A stretch of DNA of 59,872 bases from Nitrosomonas supralitoralis (GTDB lineage Bacteria > Pseudomonadota > Gammaproteobacteria > Burkholderiales > Nitrosomonadaceae): NCBI RefSeq assembly GCF_003011925.2, contig NZ_PXXU01000018.1, positions 1-59,872 on the forward strand, given 5' to 3'. Under the pieces are notes generated by a model that saw only the letters and a list, made by a program, of their open reading frames with translations, did no database searches and was not told where the DNA came from. Each line of letters starts with the position of its first letter. Positions within the stretch are counted from its first letter, which is position 1. A program made the translations under genes and the position numbers. Shown one piece after another: positions 9,255-19,813 of the stretch.

Positions 9255-10604
9255 ATGAAATATCTGCAATTTGTTTTCGCTATTCTGATCGGTGCTGTAT
9301 CGGTTTCCATGCTGCAAGCGGCAGATTTGATGAATATTTATCAAGAAGCTTTAACGCAGGATGCACAATATCGATCAGCCCGGGCAGGCTATCAGGCTAC
9401 GCAGGAAAAATTGGTACAGGGCAGAGCCGGCTTTTTACCTACCATCACGCTAGCAGGAACGCGTACTGTTCAAGAGGTGGATGCAGGCAGCATATTCAGT
9501 ACTACGACTAACTCTAACATCAACCCGGCACCCGTCATCATTCAAAGTCGTGGCGTGACTATATCAGCGACGCAACCGCTGTTCCGAATGGAAAATATAG
9601 TTATCTATCAGCAGTCAAAAACTGAAGTCAGTAGAGCCGATGCACAATTCATTGTAGCCGGGCAAGATTTGATTTTGCGCGTCGCTCAAGCTTATTTTGA
9701 TGTACTGGATACGCAAATTGATGTGGAAGTGGCGGAAGCGCAAAAAACAGCCATCCTGAAACAACTCGAACAAGCCAAACGCAATTTTGAAGTCGGCATA
9801 TCCACCATCGTTGATACCAATGAGGCTCAAGCACGCTACGATCTCACCACATCACAAGAGATCGCTGCACGCAACGCGCTGGAAATCCGCAAACGCACAT
9901 TACAGGGCATCATCGACCGTTTTCCTGAGAATTTAGTCAGTGCAAAAGAAATTGCATCGGACTTGAGCAAATTAACCTACGCCACCATGGATGAATGGGT
10001 TCATGCCGCCGAAGAAAAAAACTTTGCTTTAAAAATTCAGCAAGCCGCCTATGAAATAGCCAGCCAGGAAGTAAAGAGAATTTGGTCGCAGCATTACCCA
10101 ACTGTCGATCTGGTTGCACAATACAGTGACCAAACCGGTGTCGGTGGTGCAATTACCGGTCGCGGTATCGATCTCATTTCAAAATCCATTGGCGTCCAGC
10201 TTAACGTACCTCTGTTTCAGGGGTTTTCTGTACAATCCCGTGTGCGGGAAGCACTAGCGAACCAGAATCGAGCGTTACATGATCTGGAAACCGTCCGACG
10301 CAATACCGCCCTACAAGCCCGCCAGCAATTTCTGAATGTTACCAATGGCATTGCACAGGTTAAAGCGCTCAAGCAAGCTTTGATTTCCAGCCAAAGTCAA
10401 CTGGATTCAACTGTGCTTGGACAAGAAGTCGGCGTCAGAACCGAGGTCGATGTGCTTAATGCACAACAACAAATGTATTCTGCTAAACGTGATCTTGCCA
10501 AGGCATATCACAGCTATCTAATGTCAAGGTTACGCCTGAGCGCAGAAGCCGGCGAACTGGATGAAGATACACTAATACAAATTAACGCGATGCTAATCAA
10601 GTGA
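9255..10604 (+). CDS. tolC: TolC-family outer-membrane efflux/secretion channel
   Basis: Outer-membrane channel component that works with inner-membrane pumps or type I secretion systems. The protein has 449 residues with a signal peptide (hydrophobic residues 5-21, cleavage after about Ala22, before ADLMNIYQEAL). Two homologous OEP repeats follow. The first contains the DAQYRSARAGYQATQEKL and GRAGFLPTI signatures and the second GVQLNVPLFQGFSVQSRV. Long helical coiled segments rich in Gln and Ala form the periplasmic tunnel. No partner ABC, RND or membrane-fusion gene is adjacent, so the pump it serves is encoded elsewhere. It runs convergently toward the MscK-like gene. Confidence 0.93.
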   Translation: MKYLQFVFAILIGAVSVSMLQAADLMNIYQEALTQDAQYRSARAGYQATQEKLVQGRAGFLPTITLAGTRTVQEVDAGSIFSTTTNSNINPAPVIIQSRGVTISATQPLFRMENIVIYQQSKTEVSRADAQFIVAGQDLILRVAQAYFDVLDTQIDVEVAEAQKTAILKQLEQAKRNFEVGISTIVDTNEAQARYDLTTSQEIAARNALEIRKRTLQGIIDRFPENLVSAKEIASDLSKLTYATMDEWVHAAEEKNFALKIQQAAYEIASQEVKRIWSQHYPTVDLVAQYSDQTGVGGAITGRGIDLISKSIGVQLNVPLFQGFSVQSRVREALANQNRALHDLETVRRNTALQARQQFLNVTNGIAQVKALKQALISSQSQLDSTVLGQEVGVRTEVDVLNAQQQMYSAKRDLAKAYHSYLMSRLRLSAEAGELDEDTLIQINAMLIK

Positions 10605-10713
10605 CCGGTATCCATCGGATAATGGCAAGATGCTTCATAACTCGCTGACAGTAATCACCATTGAGCGGAATGATCCAGGTAGAGATTTACTGCATGTTTC
10701 TTGCTCATGCTTC

Positions 10714-13700
10714 TCACCCGTTATACACCGACTCATCCGACTTCGATTCTTCCTTCTTAATGGCAACAGGCGTTTGGGTACGAATCAATTCAGAAGGTAG
10801 ATCACGCACATGCAAATCGAGCTGGGGAAAGGCAATCTCAATATTGTGTTCAGCAAATAACGTAGTGATTCGTGTGTTGAGTGCATCCTGAACTTCTAGC
10901 CGATGACTTATGCTGTTAACAAATACACGCAGCTCAAAATCAAGTGAGCTTGCACCAAAAGCAACAAACCAGCATGTTGATTCCGGCTCCGCCAGCACAC
11001 GCTCATCTTCTCTGGCAATCTGTAACAGCAATTCGCGTACTTTTTTAACATCAGCCCCATAAGCAACTCCTACCTGGATGACAACACGGGTGGTCGCATC
11101 GGTCAATGTCCAGTTGATGAGTTGACCGGTAATAAAGGTCTTATTGGGAATCACGACTTCCTTATTATCGAAATCAAGTACAGTGGTTGCGCGAGTGCGA
11201 ATACGAGTAACTCGCCCGGAAAATCCGTCGACCGTGATCACATCGCCAACCCGGAATGGGCGCTCAAATAGCAGAATGATACCGGATACAAAATTGGCAA
11301 AAATTTCCTGCAGGCCAAAACCAAGCCCAACCGTCAAAGCCGCAGCCATCCACTGCAGTTGCGACCAGCGCAAACCGAGATAACTCAATCCCACTATGGT
11401 TCCACCAATTACAATCGCGTAGCGCAATACGCTGGTGATGGCGTAACGTGAAGCTGCATCGATGCGGATATGTGACAACAGGCTGATTTCGATCAATCCC
11501 GGCAGATTTCTGGCACCCACCGTAGTCATCACCAAAGTAAAGATACCTAACAATACCGCTATCAAAGTGACTGATTGCTGGAACGTAGCGCCATCGGCGC
11601 CCACTTCACTGACATGCCATAACGCAATCTCATCCAGGCGAGTAATCGCCGGCAATATGCCAGCCCACACCCAGGTCAGTCCCAGTATGAGTAGAGTTAA
11701 ACGCAGTGCTCGTAACAAGCGACGTGTTTGTGTGTTGACTTGCTCCAGAGTAATGTTTTCTTCCGGTTCCGGCATCGCCTCGCCGGATTCTTCAGCAGCT
11801 TGTGCTGCTGCTGAGCGACGTTCATCCAATCGATGCAGTGCCAGACGTCGCTCTCCGAGCAAAAACCAGCGTGCAAGAAGCCCCACTCCAATCGCAACCA
11901 TCACAATCACACTAAAACTGGCCAGCAGTGCCTGCAATATCATACCCGCCGTATAAACATAACCAGTCAAGGCTAATATTGCAATGGTCAAAAGTAATAT
12001 TGGAAGCAGCATGCGCAATAACTTGCGTAAAGTAGATGGTTCGCTGATTACGCCTCGAACAACCCAAAGTCGTCCAACATCCAGAAGACGCCAGAGAGCC
12101 CACGCAAGTACCACGCAACTCAGCACGATGGCCATCCGTGCTTGCACATCAATCGCCAGGTCAAGCTGACGAATAAATGCCAACGAACCAATAAAGTATA
12201 ATGGTAGCACCACAATTGCAATTCTCGGCAATGCTTGACGCAATGCCTCACGACGTTGCCGGGTCCAGCGAAAATGTGCATGGCCAAGGCCCTGCTCCAT
12301 GCTAGTCCAATAAAGTAATTGCACTATCAGCAACGGCAACGCCAACAACATACAGGCTTGGCCCATAGAATGGCTGAAGCGCTCTGGATTACCAACATTC
12401 TGCAGCAATTGCCCTAACAGAATTAACATCACAGGACCAGGCAAAATAACCAGCAGGGTCCATCCCAATGTTTTAAGCGTAGAGCGGTAACTGTCTCGGC
12501 GAATCCGGCTGATATCAGCAGCCAGAGCTTCGATACGAGCTGGCGCACGGCGCCGAAATTCCAGCAAGATCAACACAAGCAGCAAACTACCTAGCCAAGG
12601 AAGCGGCTGACGATCAAAGTTACGCAAGCTTAGCTCCATTATGGTGATGAAGCGCGATGGTTTGATCAGATCATATACCCCTTCTGGTAATCGCTGTAGC
12701 CAGTCACTATTGATAACACCATGACTAGGAATCCACAGCAAATGGCGATCCAGCATCTGCTGCAACTCCCAGATATCCTGGATTTGCTCCTGCAGAGTTC
12801 TCTCACTCTTTTCCAGCGCAGAAATACGGCGCTGAAGCAAAGGTTCTAACAGTGCCAACAGCTCGATACGCTTACGCAACAAAGGAAATAACAGGTTCTG
12901 CGCCGATACATCCACATGCTCATCGTCATCCGCTCCCGGACGTGCTTTAATCAACTCTTTTACGACAGCGTCAATATCCAGCAATCTTCGTTGCTGTTCG
13001 CTTAGCATTACTCGCTCTAACCGCAAATCGGCCAGATCATTACGGATCATTTTCAAGTGCAGCTCAAGACGAACCGGTGATTCCAACTGCCGTCGTTCGC
13101 TCCACAGCCAGCGACCAACACGTTCACTAGTCCCACCAATATCAAGACGGGTTCGGCTGTCACTCAAGGCTACTGCAATGTGCTCGCGAGTTTGCTCGAT
13201 ACTGGCCAAATCGATACGATCCCGCGCCAAATTTTCGTTTTGCTGAATAAGTTCCTTACCAATTGCAAGATTCGCGGTAGCGGCATCTAACGCTACAGCG
13301 TTACCGCCTGTCAGTTCTTGCTCACGCTTAACCAGTTGCTCAATCAGCGATTCCAGTTCATATCGACCGCGACTGGTAATGCGCTGCTGCAGATGTTCTA
13401 CGCGTTCTTCATGCAAATCTAACCGATAACGCAGTTCACGCAACGTCAGCTCATGCAGACGCTGTCGCTGCATAGCAGTTTCCTGTTCGGCAAGGCGTAA
13501 GTCCTGTGTGGCTTGTAATCGATGTTGTTCGCTGAGACGGGATAAGCGTCTTGCTTCAAATAATGCAGCGGGTTCATCTTTTTGAGCAACGATGGGAACT
13601 GATAATTCCTCGATGCGACGACGCAGTGTGGCTATTTCATCAGCCGCTTGAGCCGGACGTGATAATATTAGAGCCAAATCTGTGCCAGCGGCACTGATCT

Positions 13701-14136
13701 GCGCGCGCAGATCAGTGATAATAGTTTGTTCCTGCTCCAAAATCTGTTCGAGTGTTTCTCCATCAGCATCGACCGGAAGACGCTTGGACCATTCGAGCAG
13801 CTCATGCTCGTGACTTGTTGCCAAAGCTTTATTTAATCGTTCCATCCGTGCCGGCTGATCTGCAGTCTCAGCCTGTAATGTTGCCAAGCGCTCTCCCAAC
13901 ACGTTTGCTTCGAGCTCATCAGTTCGTGCCGTATCAAGCTGGTTAATCGCTGCTTGCCGCTGTGTTTCCTCCAGTTTGCTACGATCAACAACCGCGCGCG
14001 CGCTATCTATGGCTTTAATAGTCGATGATGGTGTTTTTGAGTAAGCGCTGCTGGACAACAAAACCAGCAATACTAGCGTGCTACTTAGAATAATAAAAAA
14101 AAATAGCTTCAAGCTGGGCAAGAATTTTAATTGCAT
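10714..14136 (-). CDS. MscK/KefA-like large mechanosensitive channel
   Basis: Inner-membrane channel of the MscS superfamily, expected to release solutes on osmotic downshift. The start is placed at ATG 14136, giving 1140 residues, rather than an in-frame TTG 12 codons earlier. A signal-like hydrophobic segment lies at about residues 10-32. A long periplasmic region follows (about 35-490), rich in Glu, Gln, Arg and Leu and predicted coiled coil. Some ten membrane segments follow, and the MscS core begins near residue 925. The pore-helix region has GLGFGLQEIFANFVSG at 937-952, and the following beta domain has RPFRVGDVITVDGFSG and VVIPNKTFITGQLINW. The length and layout fit MscK more than the ~280-residue MscS; YbdG/MscM-type roles cannot be excluded. 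Confidence 0.9.
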   Translation of the reverse strand: MQLKFLPSLKLFFFIILSSTLVLLVLLSSSAYSKTPSSTIKAIDSARAVVDRSKLEETQRQAAINQLDTARTDELEANVLGERLATLQAETADQPARMERLNKALATSHEHELLEWSKRLPVDADGETLEQILEQEQTIITDLRAQISAAGTDLALILSRPAQAADEIATLRRRIEELSVPIVAQKDEPAALFEARRLSRLSEQHRLQATQDLRLAEQETAMQRQRLHELTLRELRYRLDLHEERVEHLQQRITSRGRYELESLIEQLVKREQELTGGNAVALDAATANLAIGKELIQQNENLARDRIDLASIEQTREHIAVALSDSRTRLDIGGTSERVGRWLWSERRQLESPVRLELHLKMIRNDLADLRLERVMLSEQQRRLLDIDAVVKELIKARPGADDDEHVDVSAQNLLFPLLRKRIELLALLEPLLQRRISALEKSERTLQEQIQDIWELQQMLDRHLLWIPSHGVINSDWLQRLPEGVYDLIKPSRFITIMELSLRNFDRQPLPWLGSLLLVLILLEFRRRAPARIEALAADISRIRRDSYRSTLKTLGWTLLVILPGPVMLILLGQLLQNVGNPERFSHSMGQACMLLALPLLIVQLLYWTSMEQGLGHAHFRWTRQRREALRQALPRIAIVVLPLYFIGSLAFIRQLDLAIDVQARMAIVLSCVVLAWALWRLLDVGRLWVVRGVISEPSTLRKLLRMLLPILLLTIAILALTGYVYTAGMILQALLASFSVIVMVAIGVGLLARWFLLGERRLALHRLDERRSAAAQAAEESGEAMPEPEENITLEQVNTQTRRLLRALRLTLLILGLTWVWAGILPAITRLDEIALWHVSEVGADGATFQQSVTLIAVLLGIFTLVMTTVGARNLPGLIEISLLSHIRIDAASRYAITSVLRYAIVIGGTIVGLSYLGLRWSQLQWMAAALTVGLGFGLQEIFANFVSGIILLFERPFRVGDVITVDGFSGRVTRIRTRATTVLDFDNKEVVIPNKTFITGQLINWTLTDATTRVVIQVGVAYGADVKKVRELLLQIAREDERVLAEPESTCWFVAFGASSLDFELRVFVNSISHRLEVQDALNTRITTLFAEHNIEIAFPQLDLHVRDLPSELIRTQTPVAIKKEESKSDESVYNG

Positions 14137-14381
14137 AGATGTAAACGGTCGTGTTAAAAGGTACGTGATCAAAAGAAACTAATTTTCTGATGGAACATGA
14201 ACACATGCTCTGCAGTATATACCGGACCAATGCATAAGGATTACAAAGGACTGGTTTTTAAATACCCCATTTTTAATCCAAATGTCAAAACTCTAATCTG
14301 GTATTTTTGAAGGTAAGCGCACAATCTTTGATCGATTATTTCTCCAACCGATCATTTTTGCATGATGATAGAATAGTCGGC

Positions 14382-14678
14382 GAAGCTGATCAGACAGTCG
14401 CCGCTTAGTGTTCTTCATGAACACAGGGGGAGGAAAGTCCGGGCTCCACAGAGCAGGATGTCGGCTAACGGCCGTCCACCGTGAGGTGAGGAACAGGGCC
14501 ACAGAGACGAGCGTATTCAGTTACGGTGAAACGCGGTAACCTCCATCCGGAGCAAGACCAAATAGGCAGGCAATGATGCGGCTCGCGGAGCCTGCGGGTA
14601 GGTTGCTTGAGTGTACAGGTAACTGTGCAACTAGAGGAATGACTGTCCACGACAGAACCCGGCTTATCGATCAGCTTC
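14382..14678 (+). ncRNA. rnpB: RNase P RNA, bacterial class A
   Basis: The catalytic RNA of RNase P, which trims tRNA 5' ends. The conserved core GAGGAAAGTCCGGGCTCC (14430-14447) and the 3' core AGAGGAATGACTGTCCACG followed by ACAGAACCCGGCTTATCG are both present in order. The ends pair as helix P1 (GAAGCTGATC at 14382 with GATCAGCTTC ending at 14678). The universal ACAGAACCCGGCTTA is intact. A TAGAAT sequence at 14369-14374 could be the -10 element. The gene precedes pcnB on the same strand. rnpA, the protein subunit gene, is not next to dnaA here as it is in many bacteria. Confidence 0.97.
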
Positions 14679-14771
14679 ATTTATTTTATAAGCTCATTAT
14701 GATCATATACATCATACAAAACGATTATTCGTTAACTTAATAATTTGCACCGAATACTTTCAATCATCGCA

Positions 14772-16160
14772 ATGATCCGTAAATTTCTCAGCAAGGTATT
14801 CAATCGCCAAGCACCTGTTTCCAAATCGCTTTCAAAGTTAAGCATAATTCCCAGCAAATCTCATGGAATTCGGCGTAGTCAGATTGCTCCATGTGTATTA
14901 AAAATTGCCCTCAACTTGCAGCAGGCCGGATTTTCCGCTTACCTCGTCGGCGGTGCGGTTCGCGATTTGTTATTAGGATTGATCCCGAAAGATTTCGATG
15001 TTGCAACCAATGCAACACCAGAAGAAGTTCATAAGATTTTTCGTCGCTCGCGCATTATTGGACGACGCTTTCGCTTGGTACATGTAATGTGCGGCGCGGA
15101 AACCGTGGAAGTCTCTACTTTTCGAGGACCGTCACCGGATGATGAAGATGATCCGGCATCGATTCAGCAAATCGACCAACATGGTCGCTTGTTACATGAC
15201 AATGTTTTCGGTAATCAGGAAGAAGACGCCAAGCGGCGTGATTTCACGGTCAACGCGTTATTTTATGATCCCGCCAAAGAAGAAATCCTGGATTACCTGA
15301 ACGGCTACGAAGACCTTAAAGCAAAAAAAATGCGTATTATCGGCGATCCTGTACAACGCTTCCGGGAAGATCCGGTGCGTTTATTGCGGGCGGTTCGCTT
15401 GGCAGCAAAACTGGATATGCAAATCGAAACAGAAACTGCCAAGCCGATTGGCGATCTGGCTCCTTTACTGCAAAATGTTCCAGCGTCTCGCCTCTTCGAT
15501 GAAATGTTGAAATTGCTACTGTCAGGGCATGCGTTGTCTTGTGTCGTCGAACTGCGTGCACGAGGCTTGCATCATGGCCTTTTGCCCATGCTCGATGTAA
15601 TTCTTGAACAGCCCATGGGCGAGCGTTTTATTACCCTTGCGCTGCAAAACACTGATGAACGAGTCAGACAAAATAAGCCGGTTTCACCTGGATTCCTCTT
15701 TGCAATATTATTATGGCATGAAGTGTTGTCATACTGGAACTCACTTCAAACAACTGGAGAAAAACCTTTGCCTGCTTTATTCAAAGCAATGGATCACATT
15801 CTTTCGCTTCAACATAAAAAACTTGCGATTCCCCGTCGCTTTGATGCCGTGATACAAGAAATATGGGCAATGCAACCGCGATTTGAAGCGCGTGTCGGGC
15901 GAAAGCCCTTCCGCTTGCTTGCCCATCCACGTTTCCGTGCCGCCTTCGATTTTATGCTTTTGCGCTGTGAAAGCGGTGAACTCAATACGGAATACGGAGA
16001 CTGGTGGAAAGCATTTCTATCCGCAGATAATGCAGCACGGGAAAAAATGCTGCCCATGCAAGCAGCCGCTAAAAAGGGGCGAAGAAAACGCGGCCGCAAG
16101 AAGTCTTCGTCCAGCTCTAATACAGATTCCGAATATCCGATCGACAGCCCAAGCATTTGA
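14772..16160 (+). CDS. pcnB: Poly(A) polymerase I
   Basis: Adds 3' poly(A) tails to RNA, tagging it for decay; belongs to the class II nucleotidyltransferase family with CCA-adding enzymes. The start at ATG 14772 gives 462 residues and the typical MIRK beginning; an in-frame TTG 9 codons earlier is less likely. The nucleotidyltransferase motif is VGGAVRD (59-65) followed by PKDFDVATNA with catalytic Asp74 and Asp76. The RRDFTVNALFYD and RFREDPVRLLRAVRLAAKL blocks identify the RNA-binding neck. The C-terminal tail is very basic (KKGRRKRGRKK), as in PcnB rather than Cca. folK follows after 18 bp. Confidence 0.96.
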   Translation: MIRKFLSKVFNRQAPVSKSLSKLSIIPSKSHGIRRSQIAPCVLKIALNLQQAGFSAYLVGGAVRDLLLGLIPKDFDVATNATPEEVHKIFRRSRIIGRRFRLVHVMCGAETVEVSTFRGPSPDDEDDPASIQQIDQHGRLLHDNVFGNQEEDAKRRDFTVNALFYDPAKEEILDYLNGYEDLKAKKMRIIGDPVQRFREDPVRLLRAVRLAAKLDMQIETETAKPIGDLAPLLQNVPASRLFDEMLKLLLSGHALSCVVELRARGLHHGLLPMLDVILEQPMGERFITLALQNTDERVRQNKPVSPGFLFAILLWHEVLSYWNSLQTTGEKPLPALFKAMDHILSLQHKKLAIPRRFDAVIQEIWAMQPRFEARVGRKPFRLLAHPRFRAAFDFMLLRCESGELNTEYGDWWKAFLSADNAAREKMLPMQAAAKKGRRKRGRKKSSSSSNTDSEYPIDSPSI

Positions 16161-16178
16161 ATGGCAAATTTCAAGTAA

Positions 16179-16667
16179 ATGAAAACAAGTCAAGCCTTTA
16201 TCGCTTTAGGTAGTAATCTTAAAAAACCGATTTTCCAAGTACAACGTGCCTTTGATGAATTGGAGCAACTTCCAGGCACGCAAATATTAAAACGATCATC
16301 GCTGTATCGAAGCGCTCCGGTTGGACGATTGGATCAGCCTGATTTTATCAATGCAGTGGCACAGATTAAAACTGAGCTTGCACCAAAAGATTTATTGGTT
16401 GCATTATTAGCCATTGAGCTCAAGCAAGGGCGCGTGCGTGAATCCTTAAATGCACCGCGGACTCTGGATCTCGATATATTGCTGTATGATACACTGCAAT
16501 ATCAGGATGCCGGACTGATCATACCGCATCCGCGTATGATCCAACGCTCTTTTGTATTGCAGCCCTTGATGGAAATTGCTCCAGATTGTCAGATTCCAGG
16601 ATATGGCGATATTGCGCCGTTACTTTTTGCGTGCCAAGAACAAAGATTATTAAAAATCGAAGGATAA
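16179..16667 (+). CDS. folK: 2-amino-4-hydroxy-6-hydroxymethyldihydropteridine pyrophosphokinase
   Basis: Transfers pyrophosphate from ATP to hydroxymethyldihydropterin in folate synthesis; cytosolic. The 162-residue protein has the family elements FIALGSNL near the start, YRSAPVGRLDQPDFINAVAQ, and the signature RTLDLDILLYD with the Mg-binding Asp pair, followed by IPHPRMIQRSFVLQPLMEIA. It sits between pcnB (18 bp) and panB (55 bp) on the same strand. pcnB-folK-panB-panC is a common proteobacterial operon order, so the four genes are likely co-transcribed. Confidence 0.97.
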   Translation: MKTSQAFIALGSNLKKPIFQVQRAFDELEQLPGTQILKRSSLYRSAPVGRLDQPDFINAVAQIKTELAPKDLLVALLAIELKQGRVRESLNAPRTLDLDILLYDTLQYQDAGLIIPHPRMIQRSFVLQPLMEIAPDCQIPGYGDIAPLLFACQEQRLLKIEG

Positions 16668-16722
16668 ATTATTTTGCTCTGAACCGTATTTTTCACGAGA
16701 CCTATTGCCCTTACATTAAAGC

Positions 16723-17514
16723 ATGAGAACCTCAATCACTGCACTGCAAAAATTGGTAGAAAACAATCAGAAAATCAGCGTTCTGACCTGTTACGATGCA
16801 ACTTTCGCAACCCTCTTGGAAAATGCAGGCATTGATGTGCTGCTGGTCGGCGATTCATTGGGAAATGTTTTACAAGGTGAAAAAACCACGCTATCAGTTA
16901 CGCTTGATAACATGATTTATCATACTCGCTGCGTTGCACGGGGTACTGACAAGGTGCTCATTATCACCGATATGCCTTTTGGCAGTTATCAAATCTCTCC
17001 AGAACAAGCTTTTGAGAATGCTTGCAAAATTCTTGCTGCTGGCGCGCAAATGGTGAAAATTGAAGGCGGGCACATCATGGCTGACACCATTCAGTTTTTA
17101 ACTCGACGCGGCATACCCATTTGCGCGCATATTGGCTTAACACCGCAATCGATCCATCAACTGGGTGGATACAAATTACAAGGTAATTCAGAAAAATCAG
17201 CCAAGATACTATTAGATGACGCAAAAATTTTAGAAAGGTCCGGTGCAAGCATCCTGGTAATGGAACTTATACCAGCTACACTGGCTAAAAAGATTACGCA
17301 ATCGCTTTCCATTCCTACTATCGGTATTGGAGCTGGCAATAGCTGTTCCGGACAAGTTTTGGTATTGCACGATATGCTGGGCTTATCTCAAGGAAAGAAA
17401 CCGCGATTTGTCAAAAATTTTATGGCAGATGCTCAAAGCATTCAGGAAGCGGTGACAAATTATGCCGATGAAGTTAAAGCTGGATTGTTTCCTGGAAATG
17501 AACATGAATTTTAA
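16723..17514 (+). CDS. panB: Ketopantoate hydroxymethyltransferase
   Basis: First committed step of pantothenate (coenzyme A) synthesis: transfers a hydroxymethyl group from methylene-tetrahydrofolate to alpha-ketoisovalerate. It has 263 residues, the usual length. Motifs visible are LTCYDATFATLLENAGID, the metal-binding LVGDSLGNVLQG, KIEGG and the C-terminal TIGIGAGNSCSGQVLVLHDM. Folate supply by the upstream folK and use of its product here make the operon metabolically coherent. panC starts 16 bp downstream. Confidence 0.97.
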   Translation: MRTSITALQKLVENNQKISVLTCYDATFATLLENAGIDVLLVGDSLGNVLQGEKTTLSVTLDNMIYHTRCVARGTDKVLIITDMPFGSYQISPEQAFENACKILAAGAQMVKIEGGHIMADTIQFLTRRGIPICAHIGLTPQSIHQLGGYKLQGNSEKSAKILLDDAKILERSGASILVMELIPATLAKKITQSLSIPTIGIGAGNSCSGQVLVLHDMLGLSQGKKPRFVKNFMADAQSIQEAVTNYADEVKAGLFPGNEHEF

Positions 17515-17530
17515 TTAACATGCATATCGC

Positions 17531-18355
17531 GTGAAAATAATTACCGATATCTCAGAGTTACGTGAGAACCTCAGCCAAGAGCAAAAAATCGCTTTTGTTC
17601 CTACGATGGGAAATTTACACTCAGGACATCTTGCGCTGATCGATCAAGCCAATCAATTAGCAGATTGCGTAATTGTCAGTATCTTTGTCAACCGGTTGCA
17701 ATTCCTTCCTCATGAAGATTTCAACCGATATCCTCGAACATTCGAAGAAGATTGTAATGCACTGTCAGCACAAAATGTCAAGATAGTTTTCGCGCCAGAT
17801 GAAAAAATTCTTTTTCCAACACCACAAGAATTCTTGTTAGCATTACCACCTGTAGCAGATATCTTGGAAGGAAAGTTTCGGCCAGGATTTTTTCGTGGTG
17901 TTGCAACGATCGTATTGAAATTATTCAATATTATTCAACCTGAATTCGCCATATTTGGAAAAAAGGATTATCAGCAGTTGCATATAGTGCGTAAAATGGT
18001 ACAACAATTAAATTTACCTGTTGAAATTATTGCTAATGAAACTGTTCGTGCAGCGGATGGTTTAGCATTGAGTTCGCGCAATCAATATTTAGATGAAGCA
18101 CAACGTTCTGAAGCTTGCAGGCTTTACCAAACGCTTTTGCGAATCAAACAAAAAATTAATTCTGGTAGTAAGAACTTTCAAACATTGCAGGAAAGTGCTA
18201 TCTCCAATCTGGAGCAACACGGCTGGAAAGTTGACTACATCAGCATTCATCAACGCAGCACACTTTTATTTGCGCAGGCATCTGATCAAGATTTAGTCGT
18301 ATTAGGCGCAGCTTGGCTTAATAACACACGATTGATCGATAACCTAGAAATCTAA
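17531..18355 (+). CDS. panC: Pantothenate synthetase
   Basis: ATP-dependent condensation of pantoate with beta-alanine. The start is GTG ([10 protein letters not shown]), chosen because it begins the conserved N-terminal strand and no ATG lies nearby. It has 274 residues. The adenylate-forming HxGH motif is in [19 protein letters not shown], with [14 protein letters not shown] and the KMSKS-like region [10 protein letters not shown] downstream. Its stop lies only 27 bp before dnaA. panD, which supplies beta-alanine, is not in the window. Confidence 0.96.
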   Translation: MKIITDISELRENLSQEQKIAFVPTMGNLHSGHLALIDQANQLADCVIVSIFVNRLQFLPHEDFNRYPRTFEEDCNALSAQNVKIVFAPDEKILFPTPQEFLLALPPVADILEGKFRPGFFRGVATIVLKLFNIIQPEFAIFGKKDYQQLHIVRKMVQQLNLPVEIIANETVRAADGLALSSRNQYLDEAQRSEACRLYQTLLRIKQKINSGSKNFQTLQESAISNLEQHGWKVDYISIHQRSTLLFAQASDQDLVVLGAAWLNNTRLIDNLEI

Positions 18356-18382
18356 CGTCAGATCTTTTGTAACGAGTATTGC

Positions 18383-19813
18383 ATGATGAGTGCTTTTCCA
18401 AACCAGACAAATAAAGAACAAAAAATGATGCAATCACTGAAACTGAACACTTTTTGGTTATCCTGTCTTGATCATTTTCAAAAAGAACTTAATGCGCAAC
18501 AATTTAACACATGGATTAAACCACTAGAAATTGATCTTGTATTAAATAGCGATAACAAAGTAGTGCTGATTGCACCCAATCGCTTTGTCTCGCAGTGGGT
18601 CGCAGATAATTTTATTACACATATCGAAGGTATGGCGAAGACCTACTTTGATAAGAATATCCAATTCCATCTAAAACTTGCTGAACAAACAGAAGTTAAA
18701 AATAATACGTCGAAACAAGTACTAGAATCCTCATCTAATTTTAATGAAGTCAAGCCAGGATCTAAAACTGTTTCCCATCCTGCCAAAAAGAATCTTAGTG
18801 GATTGAACCCAAACTTCACCTTTGATAACTTTGTAACCGGGAAAGCAAACCAATTGGCGCGAGCAGGAGCCATTCAGGTGGCAGAATCACCAGGGATTGC
18901 CTATAACCCACTATTTATCTATGGCGGTGTAGGTCTTGGCAAAACACATTTGATTCAAGCCATCGGCAACTACGTACATAAAAACAACAAAAGTGCAAAA
19001 ATTCGTTATGTGCATGCAGAAAAATATGTCTCCGATGTTGTCAGTGCTTATCAGCATAAAGCGTTTGATAAATTTAAACTTTACTACCATTCGTTAGACT
19101 TGTTGCTGGTCGATGACGTACAATTTTTTGGCGGTAAAAATCGTACGCAGGAAGAGTTTTTCTATGCGTTTAACGCCCTAATTGAAACGCATAAACAAGT
19201 CATCATTACCTGCGACAGTTACCCCAAAGAAATTACCGGACTTGAAGAGCGTCTGGTTTCGCGCTTTGGCTGGGGATTAACCGTTGCGGTAGAACCCCCT
19301 GAACTGGAAATGCGTGTTGCAATCCTTTTAAAAAAAGCACAACAGGAGAAAATCCGGCTGGATGAAAATGTCGCTTTTTTTATCGCCAAACATATCCGAT
19401 CAAATGTGCGCGAGCTGGAAGGTGCATTGAAGCGGGTACAGGCTTTTTCACGTTTTGTCAATCAGGACATAACTCTTGATCTGGCAAAAGAGGCATTAAA
19501 AGATTTACTCGCGGTACAAAGTCGTCAGATTTCAATTGAAAATATTCAGAAAACTGTCGCTGATTACTACAAAATCAAAGTTTCCGAAATGTACTCAAAA
19601 AAGCGTTCGCGCGTTGTTGCGCGACCAAGACAAATGGCAATGGCTATTGCCAAAGAGCTTACTTCACTGAGCCTACCAGACATTGGCGAAGCTTTTGGCG
19701 GAAGAGACCATACTACCGTATTACATGGCTACCGAAAGATTAACGAATTGCGTATTTCTGATCCCATTGTAAGCCGAGACTTTAACGCTTTGATTCTCAT
19801 TTTAAGAGGTTGA
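18383..19813 (+). CDS. dnaA: Chromosomal replication initiator DnaA
   Basis: AAA+ initiator that binds DnaA boxes and melts the origin. The protein has 476 residues from ATG 18383; another ATGATG pair 14 codons downstream (MMQSLKLNTFWLSCLDHFQ) is a possible start, since the conserved domain I begins there. Domain I is at about 16-95, followed by a Ser/Lys/Asn-rich linker. Walker A is GGVGLGKTHLIQA near residue 177, Walker B is LLVDDVQFF near 237, and the DNA-binding signature GGRDHTTVLHGYRKI lies near residue 439. It is unusual that panC rather than rpmH/rnpA is directly upstream. dnaN follows after a 188-bp gap with DnaA boxes. Confidence 0.99.
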   Translation: MMSAFPNQTNKEQKMMQSLKLNTFWLSCLDHFQKELNAQQFNTWIKPLEIDLVLNSDNKVVLIAPNRFVSQWVADNFITHIEGMAKTYFDKNIQFHLKLAEQTEVKNNTSKQVLESSSNFNEVKPGSKTVSHPAKKNLSGLNPNFTFDNFVTGKANQLARAGAIQVAESPGIAYNPLFIYGGVGLGKTHLIQAIGNYVHKNNKSAKIRYVHAEKYVSDVVSAYQHKAFDKFKLYYHSLDLLLVDDVQFFGGKNRTQEEFFYAFNALIETHKQVIITCDSYPKEITGLEERLVSRFGWGLTVAVEPPELEMRVAILLKKAQQEKIRLDENVAFFIAKHIRSNVRELEGALKRVQAFSRFVNQDITLDLAKEALKDLLAVQSRQISIENIQKTVADYYKIKVSEMYSKKRSRVVARPRQMAMAIAKELTSLSLPDIGEAFGGRDHTTVLHGYRKINELRISDPIVSRDFNALILILRG